DNA from: CAVTWH01 sp963850915
GTDB taxonomy: Bacteria > Actinomycetota > Actinomycetes > Mycobacteriales > Micromonosporaceae
Assembly: GCA_963850915.1 (NCBI GenBank)
Contig: CAWKND010000014.1
Span: 310,001 to 374,000, forward strand
Direction: 5' to 3'
DNA length: 64,000 bases
Shown here: positions 49,701 to 56,742 of the stretch, in pieces
Numbering within the stretch: position 1 is the first letter of the stretch
How the letters are laid out: each line of letters opens with the position of its first letter
Translations under genes and position numbers: made by a program
The notes under the pieces: model-generated
Database searches by the model: none
The model's input: the letters and a program-made list of their open reading frames with translations, nothing else
Told to the model about the DNA's origin: nothing

Positions 49701-49858
49701 AGCGCGCCGGTACCGGAGTTGAAGGCCGCGTCGGTGGTGGATGCGTGTGCCGGCTGGGTGATGCCGGTGACGATGACCGCGACCGTGGCGGCGAGCAGGG
49801 TGGCGGTACCTGCGCTCACTGCGCGGCGGCGGGTTGACAGGCGGGGACGGAACGGCAT
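46790..49858 (-). CDS. Secreted GH95-like enzyme with crystallin and fascin-like domains
   Basis: 1022 residues. Signal peptide (about 1-40, TRRRAVSAG then a hydrophobic core, cleavage near AHA-ST). An N-terminal beta-sandwich starts GLTVGNGHTGAMVW. A helical barrel (about 300-680; PFHFINGVFRATQDATKWSN, LWVPETMGWDGN) resembles GH95 and related (alpha/alpha)6 enzymes. Then a beta/gamma-crystallin domain (FYPDANYGGTGVRLDVGNYD) and a fascin-like beta-trefoil with three YVTAENGGAA-type repeats, probably sugar-binding. The substrate may be fucosylated or galactosylated polymer. GAGAGGAG precedes the ATG. Controlled by the divergent FadR-type gene. Confidence 0.75.
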   Translation of the reverse strand: MPFRPRLSTRRRAVSAGTATLLAATVAVIVTGITQPAHASTTDAAFNSGTGALNVDYANYMAKHDIVYNAPNTNPLYGLTVGNGHTGAMVWSQSGITAQVSGVDLSEQSAYAAGNLNLQTTPAIDSGYSTYQQRLSLYDGTLTTKYDSNRTVTILGSPANASGSSEVMGLHVDDSRTGVSAVTLELSMWDPSTVTNSGDVPDLNTWKTVSTYADSTGAGFSRGQTDANGFGYTFGATVEGAAYTATVVNGTRVRLTITPTASYTIWFTAASRINAPNRDSVTQAKNQLASVKSTGYPTTLTNYKNWWHSFWSRSFVQYSNSAGDADYLENVYYLATYMIAAGGYGNYPFHFINGVFRATQDATKWSNAYWYWNQRDVYNSFLASNHVDLIANFNKLYSRNYTALKAYTQTRYGIDGLWVPETMGWDGNARGTTGSDYTKDILSTGTEAAYNMYLQYRYTNDTTYLTNTAYPFIRDVVKFYAAKLSKDANGKYYMAVSNSHETYWDVKDAVTDLASVRLLFPIAIAVSNQLGQDSGSRASWQSIVDNLVPYQVSGGAYLPMDPPVAQTRNNENVASELIWPYDRTGIGAADYQTAVNTWNARPFPYGNVWSNDAVQAARLGLGDQAFAGMKTMLQKYQNYPNGMTSNTNGVFEYLGVNLTAMNESLLQSYNDKIRVFPAPPTDSSFVGKFTLLAKDGFQVSSEREGGEVKYIGLKSLYGKTADVVNPWGTQAIQVRRTSDNAIVATSSSAEFTFATAANTVYVVERTAKPLSSYSATTLTGTANQGKKSLPNTASTLGTNAATGNGPTFYPDANYGGTGVRLDVGNYDLSTLQAAGIANDSVSSIRVPSGYTVTAYADSGFSGASWTFTADNANLASTGGNDGISSVKITNTGGTTGGTALRAHANNQYVTAGSSPLIANSTTIGTAQQYTVTDLGNGNVSLKASANGMYVCADNAGAASLIANRTAVGGWETFQLIHNSDGSVSFKAQANGDYVTAENGGAAALIANRTAIGPWEEFDLVTS

Positions 49859-49935
49859 CGCGGACCGGGCTCCTCTCGGGGACGGCCCCGCGCGCACACG
49901 CTCGGGGACACGAGGCTGGCCGGGCGCGCAGGTAG

Positions 49936-49988
49936 ACATCGATGCATGTCGTGTCGAGAGTTAACATCGGATGTCTTGTGCCCGTCAA
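49936..49988 (-). promoter_or_regulatory. Promoter and candidate FadR-type operators of the GH95-like gene
   Basis: On the minus strand, -35 TTGACG (49983-49988) and -10 TTAACT (49959-49964) are 18 bp apart. ACATC-G-GATGT (49964-49974) lies in the spacer and a similar ACATCGATGC (49936-49945) after the start point. A separate inverted repeat GTCGAA/TTCGAC (49991-50010) faces the regulator gene. Confidence 0.6.
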
Positions 49989-50120
49989 GAGTCGAACGAG
50001 TGAATTCGACGCGACCGAGCGCACGAGGCATCCCATGTATCGGCCCGCCCCGTCAGGTACGAGCGGGTGAATAAGATCGGTACCGCCGGGGTTGCCGGCC
50101 CACCACCGCGGAGGCAACCC

Positions 50121-50792
50121 ATGGCCCTGACCGACGAGGCGATCGACAAGATCAAAGGCATGATCGTCGCTGGTGAGCTGCGCCCCGGCGACCGGCTGCC
50201 GCGCGAGGCCGATCTGGCCCAGCGGCTCGGCCTGTCCCGCAACTCGCTCCGCGAAGCGGTCCGCGCGCTGGTACTCATCCGGGTCCTCGACGTACGCCAG
50301 GGTGACGGTACCTATGTCACCAGCCTGGAGCCGGCGCTGCTGCTGGACGCGCTGAGCTTCGTGGTCGACTTCCACCGGGACGACACGGTGCTGCAGTTCC
50401 TGGAGGTACGCCGGATCATGGAGCCGGCCGCCACGGCGCTGGCCGCACAGCGGATGACCGAGGCGCAGATCGAGCAGCTCCGTGCGGTGGTGGCCGCGCC
50501 CGGCGACGACCCGACGGTGGAGGCGCTGGTCGCCAACGACCTGGAGTTCCACCGGCTGATCGCGATCGGCGCCGGCAACCGCGTGCTGGACGGACTGCTG
50601 GACAGCCTCTCCGGCCCGACCACGCGGGCCCGGGTCTGGCGCGGCCTCACCCAGGAAGGCGCCGTCGCCAACACCCGCGAGCAGCACCAGCACATCCTCG
50701 ACGCGATCGCCGGCCGCCGCCCCGAGGTGGCGCACGCCTGGGCGACGGTACACATCGCGGGCGTTGAGGAGTGGCTGCGCAACGCCCTGTAG
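50121..50792 (+). CDS. GntR-family regulator, FadR (FCD) type
   Basis: 223 residues. The winged helix has GELRPGDRLPREADLAQRLGLSR... in two parts with NSLREAVRAL as recognition region. The FCD domain supplies metal-ligand residues in VRRIMEPAATALAA, NDLEFHRLIAIGAGN and EQHQHILDAI. The effector is probably a sugar acid or similar. Start at ATG after GGAGG; a GTG at 50067 is also open. It probably controls the divergent GH95-like gene. Confidence 0.85.
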   Translation: MALTDEAIDKIKGMIVAGELRPGDRLPREADLAQRLGLSRNSLREAVRALVLIRVLDVRQGDGTYVTSLEPALLLDALSFVVDFHRDDTVLQFLEVRRIMEPAATALAAQRMTEAQIEQLRAVVAAPGDDPTVEALVANDLEFHRLIAIGAGNRVLDGLLDSLSGPTTRARVWRGLTQEGAVANTREQHQHILDAIAGRRPEVAHAWATVHIAGVEEWLRNAL

Positions 50793-50812
50793 ACAGCAGG
50801 GCGTCGCGCAGC
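50774..50812. terminator. Bidirectional terminator between convergent genes
   Basis: A 16-position stem with one mismatch, overlapping the last codons of the FadR-type gene; seven-base loop. Confidence 0.7.
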
Positions 50813-50820
50813 CGGCACGG

Positions 50821-51507
50821 TCAGCGGGTACCGGTGATGCGGTGTTTGCCCAGCGCCAGCGCCACGAACGCGACCAGCAGCCAGATCGGCGCGACGATGC
50901 CCGGGTACCCGGCGACCGTCAGCCCGCACGCCATGAACAGCACGGCCAGCGGCGGGATGACGCTCAGCACCGCCAGCCAGGTGGAGACCAGCTTGTGCCG
51001 CAGCCCCAGCCAGGCAACGGCGGCCGCGGCGACGACGACGCCGAGCCAGCCGAGGAACGCGCCGAAGTCGTTGAGCATGTAGTAGAAGAACAGCCCCTCG
51101 GTACCGAACTCGCCCTTGTTGAAGCCGCCCGGCAGGTACAGCGCCAGGGCCAGTTTCCAGCCGTACCCCAGGGTCAGCGCGGCGGCCGAGGCGGTGAGCG
51201 CGTCGGCGACCACCCGGGCGGCCGCGCTGTCCGGCGCGTACCGCGCCGCGTTCGCCCGCCAGCAGCCGGCGAGGACCAACAGGCAACCCACCACGAGGTA
51301 CCCGACGGCACCGCCGACGTGGTAGGCCCCGGGCGACAGGCTGGCCAGCACGGCCGGCCCGATCTCCTTGCCGGGGGTGCTGACCGTGGTGAAGATGGTG
51401 GCCACCGCGCCGAGCGCACCGGCGGCGACGCCCCACAGTGTCCACGAGCGGGAGGTCCGGATGGTCGCGGTCGGAGCCGGTGCGACGCTGGTCGTGGTGG
51501 CGGTCAT
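50821..51507 (-). CDS. Integral membrane protein, unknown function
   Basis: 228 residues with about six hydrophobic helices (LWGVAAGALGAVATIF, HVGGAVGYLVVGCLLVLAG, a DFGAFLGWLGVVVAAAAVAWL helix and others). I do not recognise a family. GAAGGGAA precedes the ATG. It is divergent from the sensor kinase gene and may be its target, but no operator is evident. Confidence 0.7.
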   Translation of the reverse strand: MTATTTSVAPAPTATIRTSRSWTLWGVAAGALGAVATIFTTVSTPGKEIGPAVLASLSPGAYHVGGAVGYLVVGCLLVLAGCWRANAARYAPDSAAARVVADALTASAAALTLGYGWKLALALYLPGGFNKGEFGTEGLFFYYMLNDFGAFLGWLGVVVAAAAVAWLGLRHKLVSTWLAVLSVIPPLAVLFMACGLTVAGYPGIVAPIWLLVAFVALALGKHRITGTR

Positions 51508-51657
51508 GGCGTTCCCTTCGTCGGTACCGGCCCGGTCGGCCGGTACCCGCCACGTTGGCCGTCCCGCCGTCCCCACCCGAAGGGGCGGATGTCCCCGGTT
51601 CCCGGGCGGGACACGCGGATGGTTCCGCCGGTCCCCGAGCTGCGCCATGATCTGCCC

Positions 51658-53694
51658 ATGACAGCGTGGGAGGTGACCACCCGGCGCCGGCGGCGGGTAC
51701 CCGTCCCCGCGCTCGCCGCCGCCCTCGCCGCGCTCTCGGTCGGCTGCGTCGCGGTGGCCGTGGCACTGCACAACACCGTGGTCACGCACACCGCCCGCCC
51801 GGTCCGGCTGGCCCCGGACGACCTCGTGGTCGCCACGCTCTTCCCGGTGGTCGCCGCGCTGATCGTCGCGCACCAGCGGCGTAACCAGGTCGGCTGGTGG
51901 CTGCTGACCACCGCCTTCATCGGCCCGTACCTGCTGGCTGGCGAGTACGCCGCGCTGAGCCTGATCCCCGGCCGGCAGGTACCCGGCAGCGCGCTCGCCA
52001 CCTGGGTCTCCATCTGGGGCTACTTCCCCTACCTGATCCTGCTCGGCCTGGTACCCCTGCACTTCCCCGACGGCCGGCTGCCCTCGCCGCGCTGGCGCGC
52101 CGTACGCGCGGTGACCGTCGGCCTGATCGTGGTCGAGACGCTGGCCCGGATGTTCGCGCCGATCGCCTCGGACACCTCACCGGACCTGCCCAACCCGGTC
52201 GGCCTGCCGGGCGCCGGCTGGCTCAACGTGGTCACGCTCGTACTGTCGGTCGGTACCGCGGTCGGCGCCGGCGCCTGTGGCGTGGCCGCGGTCTGGATCC
52301 GGCTGCGGCGCAGTACCGGCGAGGCCCGCGCCCGGGTGCAGTGGCTGGTCTTCGGCGCCGCCTGCCTGGTCGCCTCGGCGGTGGTCAGCTCGGTCACCGG
52401 TACGCCGGTGTCCCAGGCCGCGCTCACCGCCGGACTGGTACTCCTGATCGGTGCCATCGCCACCGGCGTGGTACGCCACCAGCTGTTCGACATCGGTACC
52501 GCGCTCAGCCGTACCCTCGTCTACGCCCCGCTGACCGGCCTGCTCGTACTCGCGTACGCGGCGACCGTGGCCGGTGCCGGGGCGCTGCCGGTCGGCCGCC
52601 GGGTCACGTACGCCGTGGTGGCGCTCGCCGCACTGGTGGCCGCCGCCGCCCGCGATCAGGTACAGCGCCTGGTCGACCGGCTGCTGTTCGGCAACCGGCG
52701 CGACCCGTACGCGGTACTGCGCCAGGTACACGGCCGGCTGGACCTGGCCACCGGTCCACTGGACGCGCTCAGCCAGCTGGCCACCGGGGTGCGTACCACC
52801 CTGAAACTGCCCTACGTCGCGGTCGTCGCCGACGATCCGCGGCTGCCCGAGATCGGTGCCGGCACGCCGGTACCCGACGTGGAGCAGCTGGCTGCCCGCG
52901 ACCGTGCCGAACAGGTAGGCCGGCTGCTGGTCGGGCACCGTCATCCCGAGGAGCGTTTCACCGCGACCGAGCGGGCGGTCCTCGACGATGTGGCCCGGCG
53001 GGCGGGCGCGCTGCTCGGCTCCGCGGCCCTCTTCCACGACCTGCAGAGCAGCCGGGAGGCGCTGGTCGCCGCCCGCGAGGAGGAGCGCCGCAGGCTGCGC
53101 CGGGACCTGCACGACAGCATCGGTCCACAGCTCGCGGCGATGGCCATGCAGCTGGACAGCCTGACCGACCGGCTGACCGCGACCGACGCCGAAGCAGCCG
53201 AGCGGGCCGCCCGGGTGGGCCGGCAGCTGCGCGGCACCGTCGGCGACATCCGGCAGGTGGTGGAGGATCTGCGTCCGCCGGCACTGGACGATCTCGGCCT
53301 GGTCGGCGCGCTGGCCCACCTGGTCGAGGCGTGGCGGCCGGCGATGCGGCTGGACGCGCCGGATGCGCTGCCGGCGCTCTCCGCGGCGACCGAGGTGGCC
53401 GCCTACCGGATCGCCGCCGAGGCGGTTGCCAACGCCGTCCGGCACGCCCGGTTCACCCGCTGCGCGCTGATCCTCCGCGAGGAGCTCGGCTGGCTGGTGG
53501 TGCAGGTGAGCGACGACGGGGTGGGCATCGACCCGGACGTGGTACCCGGGGTGGGGCTGCACAGCATCCGCGAGCGCGCCAGCGAAGTGGGCGGCCGGCT
53601 GGAGGTACTCGGGGCTGCCGGCGGCGGTACCGTCATCCGGGCCCGGCTGCCGCTGCCGGGGGTACCCGCTGTGAGCAGGGTGGAGGCGGCGTGA
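51658..53694 (+). CDS. Sensor histidine kinase, NarL-pair type
   Basis: 678 residues. About eight or nine membrane helices in the first 330 residues, a GAF-like region (about 350-465), then HisKA_3 with phospho-His485 in RRDLHDSIGPQLA, and an HATPase domain (EAVANAVRHA, DDGVGIDPD, GLHSIRERA). The long membrane part suggests sensing of a lipophilic or envelope signal. CATGAT seven bases before the ATG suggests a leaderless start; an ATG at 51619 is an alternative. Coupled to the regulator gene by a GTGA overlap. Confidence 0.88.
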   Translation: MTAWEVTTRRRRRVPVPALAAALAALSVGCVAVAVALHNTVVTHTARPVRLAPDDLVVATLFPVVAALIVAHQRRNQVGWWLLTTAFIGPYLLAGEYAALSLIPGRQVPGSALATWVSIWGYFPYLILLGLVPLHFPDGRLPSPRWRAVRAVTVGLIVVETLARMFAPIASDTSPDLPNPVGLPGAGWLNVVTLVLSVGTAVGAGACGVAAVWIRLRRSTGEARARVQWLVFGAACLVASAVVSSVTGTPVSQAALTAGLVLLIGAIATGVVRHQLFDIGTALSRTLVYAPLTGLLVLAYAATVAGAGALPVGRRVTYAVVALAALVAAAARDQVQRLVDRLLFGNRRDPYAVLRQVHGRLDLATGPLDALSQLATGVRTTLKLPYVAVVADDPRLPEIGAGTPVPDVEQLAARDRAEQVGRLLVGHRHPEERFTATERAVLDDVARRAGALLGSAALFHDLQSSREALVAAREEERRRLRRDLHDSIGPQLAAMAMQLDSLTDRLTATDAEAAERAARVGRQLRGTVGDIRQVVEDLRPPALDDLGLVGALAHLVEAWRPAMRLDAPDALPALSAATEVAAYRIAAEAVANAVRHARFTRCALILREELGWLVVQVSDDGVGIDPDVVPGVGLHSIRERASEVGGRLEVLGAAGGGTVIRARLPLPGVPAVSRVEAA

Positions 53695-54329
53695 CGACGC
53701 TGCGGATCGTGATCGCCGACGACCATCCGGTGTTCCGCGAAGGGCTGCGTACCCTGCTGGCCGACCTGGGCGCGGAGGTGGTGGCCGAGGCGGGCGACGG
53801 CGCGGCGGCGGTGGCCGCGGTGGCCGAGCACCGGCCGGACGTGATCCTGATGGACCTGCGAATGCCGGTGCTGAGCGGGATCGAGGCCACCACCCGGATC
53901 ACCCGCGACCATCCCGGTACCGCTGTCCTGGTGCTGACCATGAGTGAGGACGCCGCGTCCCTGCAGGCGGCGCTGCGCGCCGGGGCACGCGGGTACCTGC
54001 TGAAGGAGGCGACCAAGGCGGACGTGGGTCGGGCGCTGCTCGCGGTCACCCGGGGCGAGGTGGTGATCGGGTCGGGTGCGGCGGCCGGGGTACGCGGCCT
54101 GATGTCGGCCGGTACCCCGACCACCTTCCCGCAGCTGAGCGAGCGCGAGCGCGAACTCCTCGCCGTACTGGCCCGCGGGTACGACAACGCGACCATCGCC
54201 AAGCGGCTGTTCCTGGCCGAGAAGACCGTCCGCAACCGGGTCTCCGCCGTACTTGCCAAGCTCGGCGTGGCTACCCGGGCCGAAGCGATCGCACTGGCCC
54301 GCGACGCCGGGCTGGGGACGGATTCTTGA
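53691..54329 (+). CDS. NarL/FixJ-family response regulator
   Basis: 212 residues. The receiver domain has Asp55 as phosphorylation site (VILMDLRMP) and a conserved Lys in YLLKEATKAD. The LuxR-type HTH (LSERERELLAVLARGYDNATIAKRLF in two parts, EKTVRNRVSAVLAKLGV) is C-terminal. GTG overlaps the kinase stop. Cognate partner of the preceding kinase; the targets are unknown. Confidence 0.92.
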   Translation: MTTLRIVIADDHPVFREGLRTLLADLGAEVVAEAGDGAAAVAAVAEHRPDVILMDLRMPVLSGIEATTRITRDHPGTAVLVLTMSEDAASLQAALRAGARGYLLKEATKADVGRALLAVTRGEVVIGSGAAAGVRGLMSAGTPTTFPQLSERERELLAVLARGYDNATIAKRLFLAEKTVRNRVSAVLAKLGVATRAEAIALARDAGLGTDS

Positions 54330-54354
54330 CAGAGGGCGGCGTTATCGTCCGGGG

Positions 54355-55629
54355 ATGACCGCGCCGGGGGACTACCGCGAACGGCCGTCCCGGGTACCCG
54401 GCGCCGTGGCCTGGCAGCGCGAGCCGGGTCCGCCGGCGCGGGTACTGCCGGACGGCTGCATGGATCTGCTCTGGAGCGACGGCGAGCTGCTGGTGGCCGG
54501 CCCGGACAGCACCGCGTTCGTCGCCGAAGTGCGCGCCGGGATCGGCGGCCTGCGGTTCGCGCCGGGCGACGCGCCAAGAATTCTGGGGGTACCGGCGCAC
54601 GAGCTGCGGGACCAGCGGGTACCCCTGGCCGCGCTGTGGCCGGCCCGGCGGGTACGCCAGCTCGCCGACCGGGTGGCCGCCAACCCCACCGACCGGTACT
54701 CAGGGCTGGAGCAGGCCGTCCTGGAACTGGCGCGCCCCCGGGACGCGGGCGTCCGGACGATCGTCGCGGCGCTCTCCGCCGGCCACTCGGTCGCGCAGAC
54801 CGCCGAGTTGGTGGCGCTGGGTGAGCGCCGCCTGCACCGGCGCTGCCTGGACGCGTTCGGCTACGGGCCGAAGACGCTGGCCCGCATCCTGCGGCTGAAC
54901 CGCGCCGTTGCGCTGGCCCACGCCGGGGTCCCGTTCGCCACCGTCGCCGCCCGGGCCGGGTACGCCGACCAGGCGCACCTGTCCCGCGACGTACGCGCCC
55001 TGGCCGGCGTACCCCTGCGCACCCTGCTCGGCCAGGCTCAGGAGAGCGGGCCGGCTCAGGAGAGCGGGCACGGCTCAGGAGAGCGGGGCGAACAGCTCCA
55101 CGCCGTTGCCGTCGGGGTCGTAGATCAGCGCGTACCGCTGTCCCCAGAACGCGTCCCACGGCTCCTTGTGGCTGCGGTACCCGGCCGCGACCAGCTCGCC
55201 GTAGCGCAGGTCCACCTCGGCCGGGCTGTCGCAGAGGAAGGCCAGTCCGATCCGGGAACTCCCGGCGGGGGCGGCCCAGTCCGGGTCGAAGGACTTGATC
55301 GTCTCGATGCCGTCCCAGCCCAGCCGGACGCCACCGGGCAGGGTGACCTCGACGTGCGGCTCGCTGTCGGCGGCGGCCGGGATGTCCAGCCCGAGCCGCC
55401 GGTAGAAGGCCAGCGACCGGGGCATGTCGGCGACGGTGAGCCCGATCATGTTGAAAGCGACTGTCATACCCCGAGCCTAGGTACGCCGCCGGCCGCGGTC
55501 TTGAACGAATCGGCACCCGGCCGGGTGGTCAGCCAGGACCCGGTCGGTGGTACCCCGCCTTACCGCCCGGTCCGGTCACCATCTACCTCGGCTGGCCGCC
55601 GGTCGTGGCGACCCCGCCGCCGCCGCTGA
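54355..55629 (+). CDS. AraC-family regulator with a read-through tail
   Basis: The true AraC part covers about the first 225 of 424 residues: a DUF6597-like N-terminal domain (PGAVAWQREPG, RVLPDGCMDLLW, GLRFAPGDAPRILGVP) and a C-terminal AraC HTH (LGERRLHRRCLDAFGYGPKTLARILRL, VAARAGYADQAHLSRDVRAL). After residue 226 the frame passes through three AQESG-type repeats and then antisense through the whole VOC gene to 55629. The repeat units are 18 and 19 bp apart; the 19-bp step shifts the frame and skips a TAG that would otherwise stop the protein near 55123. The tail is therefore probably an accident. ATG follows CGGGG. Confidence 0.8.
   Translation: MTAPGDYRERPSRVPGAVAWQREPGPPARVLPDGCMDLLWSDGELLVAGPDSTAFVAEVRAGIGGLRFAPGDAPRILGVPAHELRDQRVPLAALWPARRVRQLADRVAANPTDRYSGLEQAVLELARPRDAGVRTIVAALSAGHSVAQTAELVALGERRLHRRCLDAFGYGPKTLARILRLNRAVALAHAGVPFATVAARAGYADQAHLSRDVRALAGVPLRTLLGQAQESGPAQESGHGSGERGEQLHAVAVGVVDQRVPLSPERVPRLLVAAVPGRDQLAVAQVHLGRAVAEEGQSDPGTPGGGGPVRVEGLDRLDAVPAQPDATGQGDLDVRLAVGGGRDVQPEPPVEGQRPGHVGDGEPDHVESDCHTPSLGTPPAAVLNESAPGRVVSQDPVGGTPPYRPVRSPSTSAGRRSWRPRRRR
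55035..55088. repeat. 18/19-bp tandem array at the AraC-VOC gene ends
   Basis: Three copies of GGCTCAGGAGAGCGGG, spaced 18 and 19 bp. The last one contains the VOC stop codon on the minus strand. Confidence 0.9.
55075..55467 (-). CDS. VOC-family (glyoxalase-like) protein
   Basis: 130 residues with the beta-alpha-beta-beta-beta repeats of the VOC fold: FNMIGLTVADMPRSLAFYRRLGLDIP at the start (two pieces) and YALIYDPDGNGVELFAP at the end, with Glu as metal ligand in VELFAP. Small metal-dependent lyase, dioxygenase or binding protein; substrate unknown. Convergent with the AraC gene, whose extended frame covers it fully on the other strand. Confidence 0.87.
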   Translation of the reverse strand: MTVAFNMIGLTVADMPRSLAFYRRLGLDIPAAADSEPHVEVTLPGGVRLGWDGIETIKSFDPDWAAPAGSSRIGLAFLCDSPAEVDLRYGELVAAGYRSHKEPWDAFWGQRYALIYDPDGNGVELFAPLS

Positions 55630-55686
55630 CCATCAGGTTCCCGTAGCACCCTGGAGCGGGCTGGTTGACCAGGCGGCCGACCGGGC

Positions 55687-55710
55687 GATTGCCCGGTCGA
55701 TTGCCCGGTC
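55687..55710. repeat. 12-bp direct repeat
   Basis: GATTGCCCGGTC twice in tandem, in the 268-bp gap 55468-55735, which otherwise shows no feature. Confidence 0.85.
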
Positions 55711-55735
55711 GGGCGAAACGCCTGCGGAAGGTGTG

Positions 55736-55809
55736 TGCCCCCGATGGGAGTCGAACCCATACTGTCGGAGGTTTGAGCTCCGTGCCTCTGCCGGTTGGGC
55801 TACGGGGAC
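55736..55809 (-). tRNA. tRNA with CAA anticodon (Leu), class I shape
   Basis: 74 nt cloverleaf on the minus strand: acceptor GTCCCCG/CGGGGGC (one G-T pair), discriminator A, D-arm with GCC/GGC and loop GG, anticodon stem CGGAG/CTCCG with loop CTCAAAC, variable loop of 5 nt (ACAGT), T-arm ATGGG-TTCGACT-CCCAT. CCA is not encoded. The anticodon would read Leu UUG codons, but leucine tRNAs normally have a long variable arm, absent here, and the D-stem is one pair short. Confidence 0.87.
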
Positions 55810-55931
55810 GTTGGCTTCGCCAGCGTACCTACTAGGCTATTGGCGGCGACACTCGACTCCCGGGTGTCCGGCAGGGAACCGATCCGGTACTGGTAGCAGT
55901 TTGTGGCAGCGGTTCGCGACATAGTGGGGGT

Positions 55932-56579
55932 TTGGGCACAGTGGCCGAGGAGCAGGTAGGCGCCCCGCGCCGGCGGGTACTGATCGCCGAGGATGAGGCG
56001 CTGATCCGGCTCGACCTGGCCGAGATGCTGGTCGAGGAGGGCTACGACGTCGTCGGCGAGGCAGGTGACGGAGAGACCGCCGTCAAGCTCGCCGAGGAGG
56101 TACGCCCCGACCTCGTGATCATGGACATCAAGATGCCGATCATGGACGGGCTGGCCGCCGCCGAGCGCATCGCCCAGGCCCGGATCGCCCCGGTCGTCAT
56201 CCTGACCGCGTTCAGCCAACGCGACCTGGTCGACCGGGCCCGGCTCGCCGGCGCGATGGCCTATCTGGTCAAGCCCTTCCAGAAGTCCGATCTGGTACCG
56301 GCGATCGAGATCGCGCTGTCCCGTTTTGCCGAAGTCGCGGCGCTGGAGTCCGAAGTTGCCTCGTTAACCGACAGGCTTGAGACTCGAAAGTCAGTGGAGC
56401 GAGCCAAGGGTTCGTTGATGACGCAGTACGCGATGACCGAACCGCAGGCCTTCAAGTGGATCCAGCGCACCGCCATGGATCACAGGATGACCATGCGTGA
56501 AGTGGCCGAACGCATCATTGCGGAGGCCGCAGGTAACAGCGATGTTGCGGATCAATCGCCAACTCGACACGCGGAGTAA
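55932..56579 (+). CDS. pdtaR: PdtaR-type response regulator with ANTAR RNA-binding domain
   Basis: 215 residues, closely like M. tuberculosis PdtaR. The receiver has phospho-Asp65 in LVIMDIKMP and the switch motif TAFSQRDLV; a coiled coil (LESEVASLTDRLETRK) leads to the ANTAR domain (VERAKGSLMTQYAMTEPQAFKWIQ in two parts, then MREVAERIIAEA). ANTAR regulators bind paired RNA hairpins and prevent early termination. A TTG (55932) or GTG (55941) may start it; CATAGT seven bases before the TTG suggests a leaderless transcript. It carries a TTA codon at 56364, rare in this DNA. Confidence 0.92.
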   Translation: MGTVAEEQVGAPRRRVLIAEDEALIRLDLAEMLVEEGYDVVGEAGDGETAVKLAEEVRPDLVIMDIKMPIMDGLAAAERIAQARIAPVVILTAFSQRDLVDRARLAGAMAYLVKPFQKSDLVPAIEIALSRFAEVAALESEVASLTDRLETRKSVERAKGSLMTQYAMTEPQAFKWIQRTAMDHRMTMREVAERIIAEAAGNSDVADQSPTRHAE

Positions 56580-56607
56580 CGGTTAGGACAACCGCGTTCC
56601 TGGCCCC

Positions 56608-56636
56608 TTACGGTGAGCGAAAGGGTGGGATAACCT
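56608..56636 (+). promoter_or_regulatory. Promoter of the liv operon
   Basis: TTACGG (56608-56613), 17-bp spacer, TAACCT (56631-56636). About 100 nt of leader precede livK. Confidence 0.55.
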
Positions 56637-56742
56637 GCCCCGCTAGATCGTCTGTCACCGAACGTCTCGGCGAGAGCTTCACGTTGCGGAGAGTAACCGG
56701 TGTCTTCAGGCGACTTTGATCACCAGAGAGGGGTTCGGGGCC

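Noticed and set aside
54355..55629. AraC protein with a genuine 200-residue extra domain
   Set aside because: The extra part is exactly antisense to the VOC gene and begins where the repeat spacing shifts the frame.
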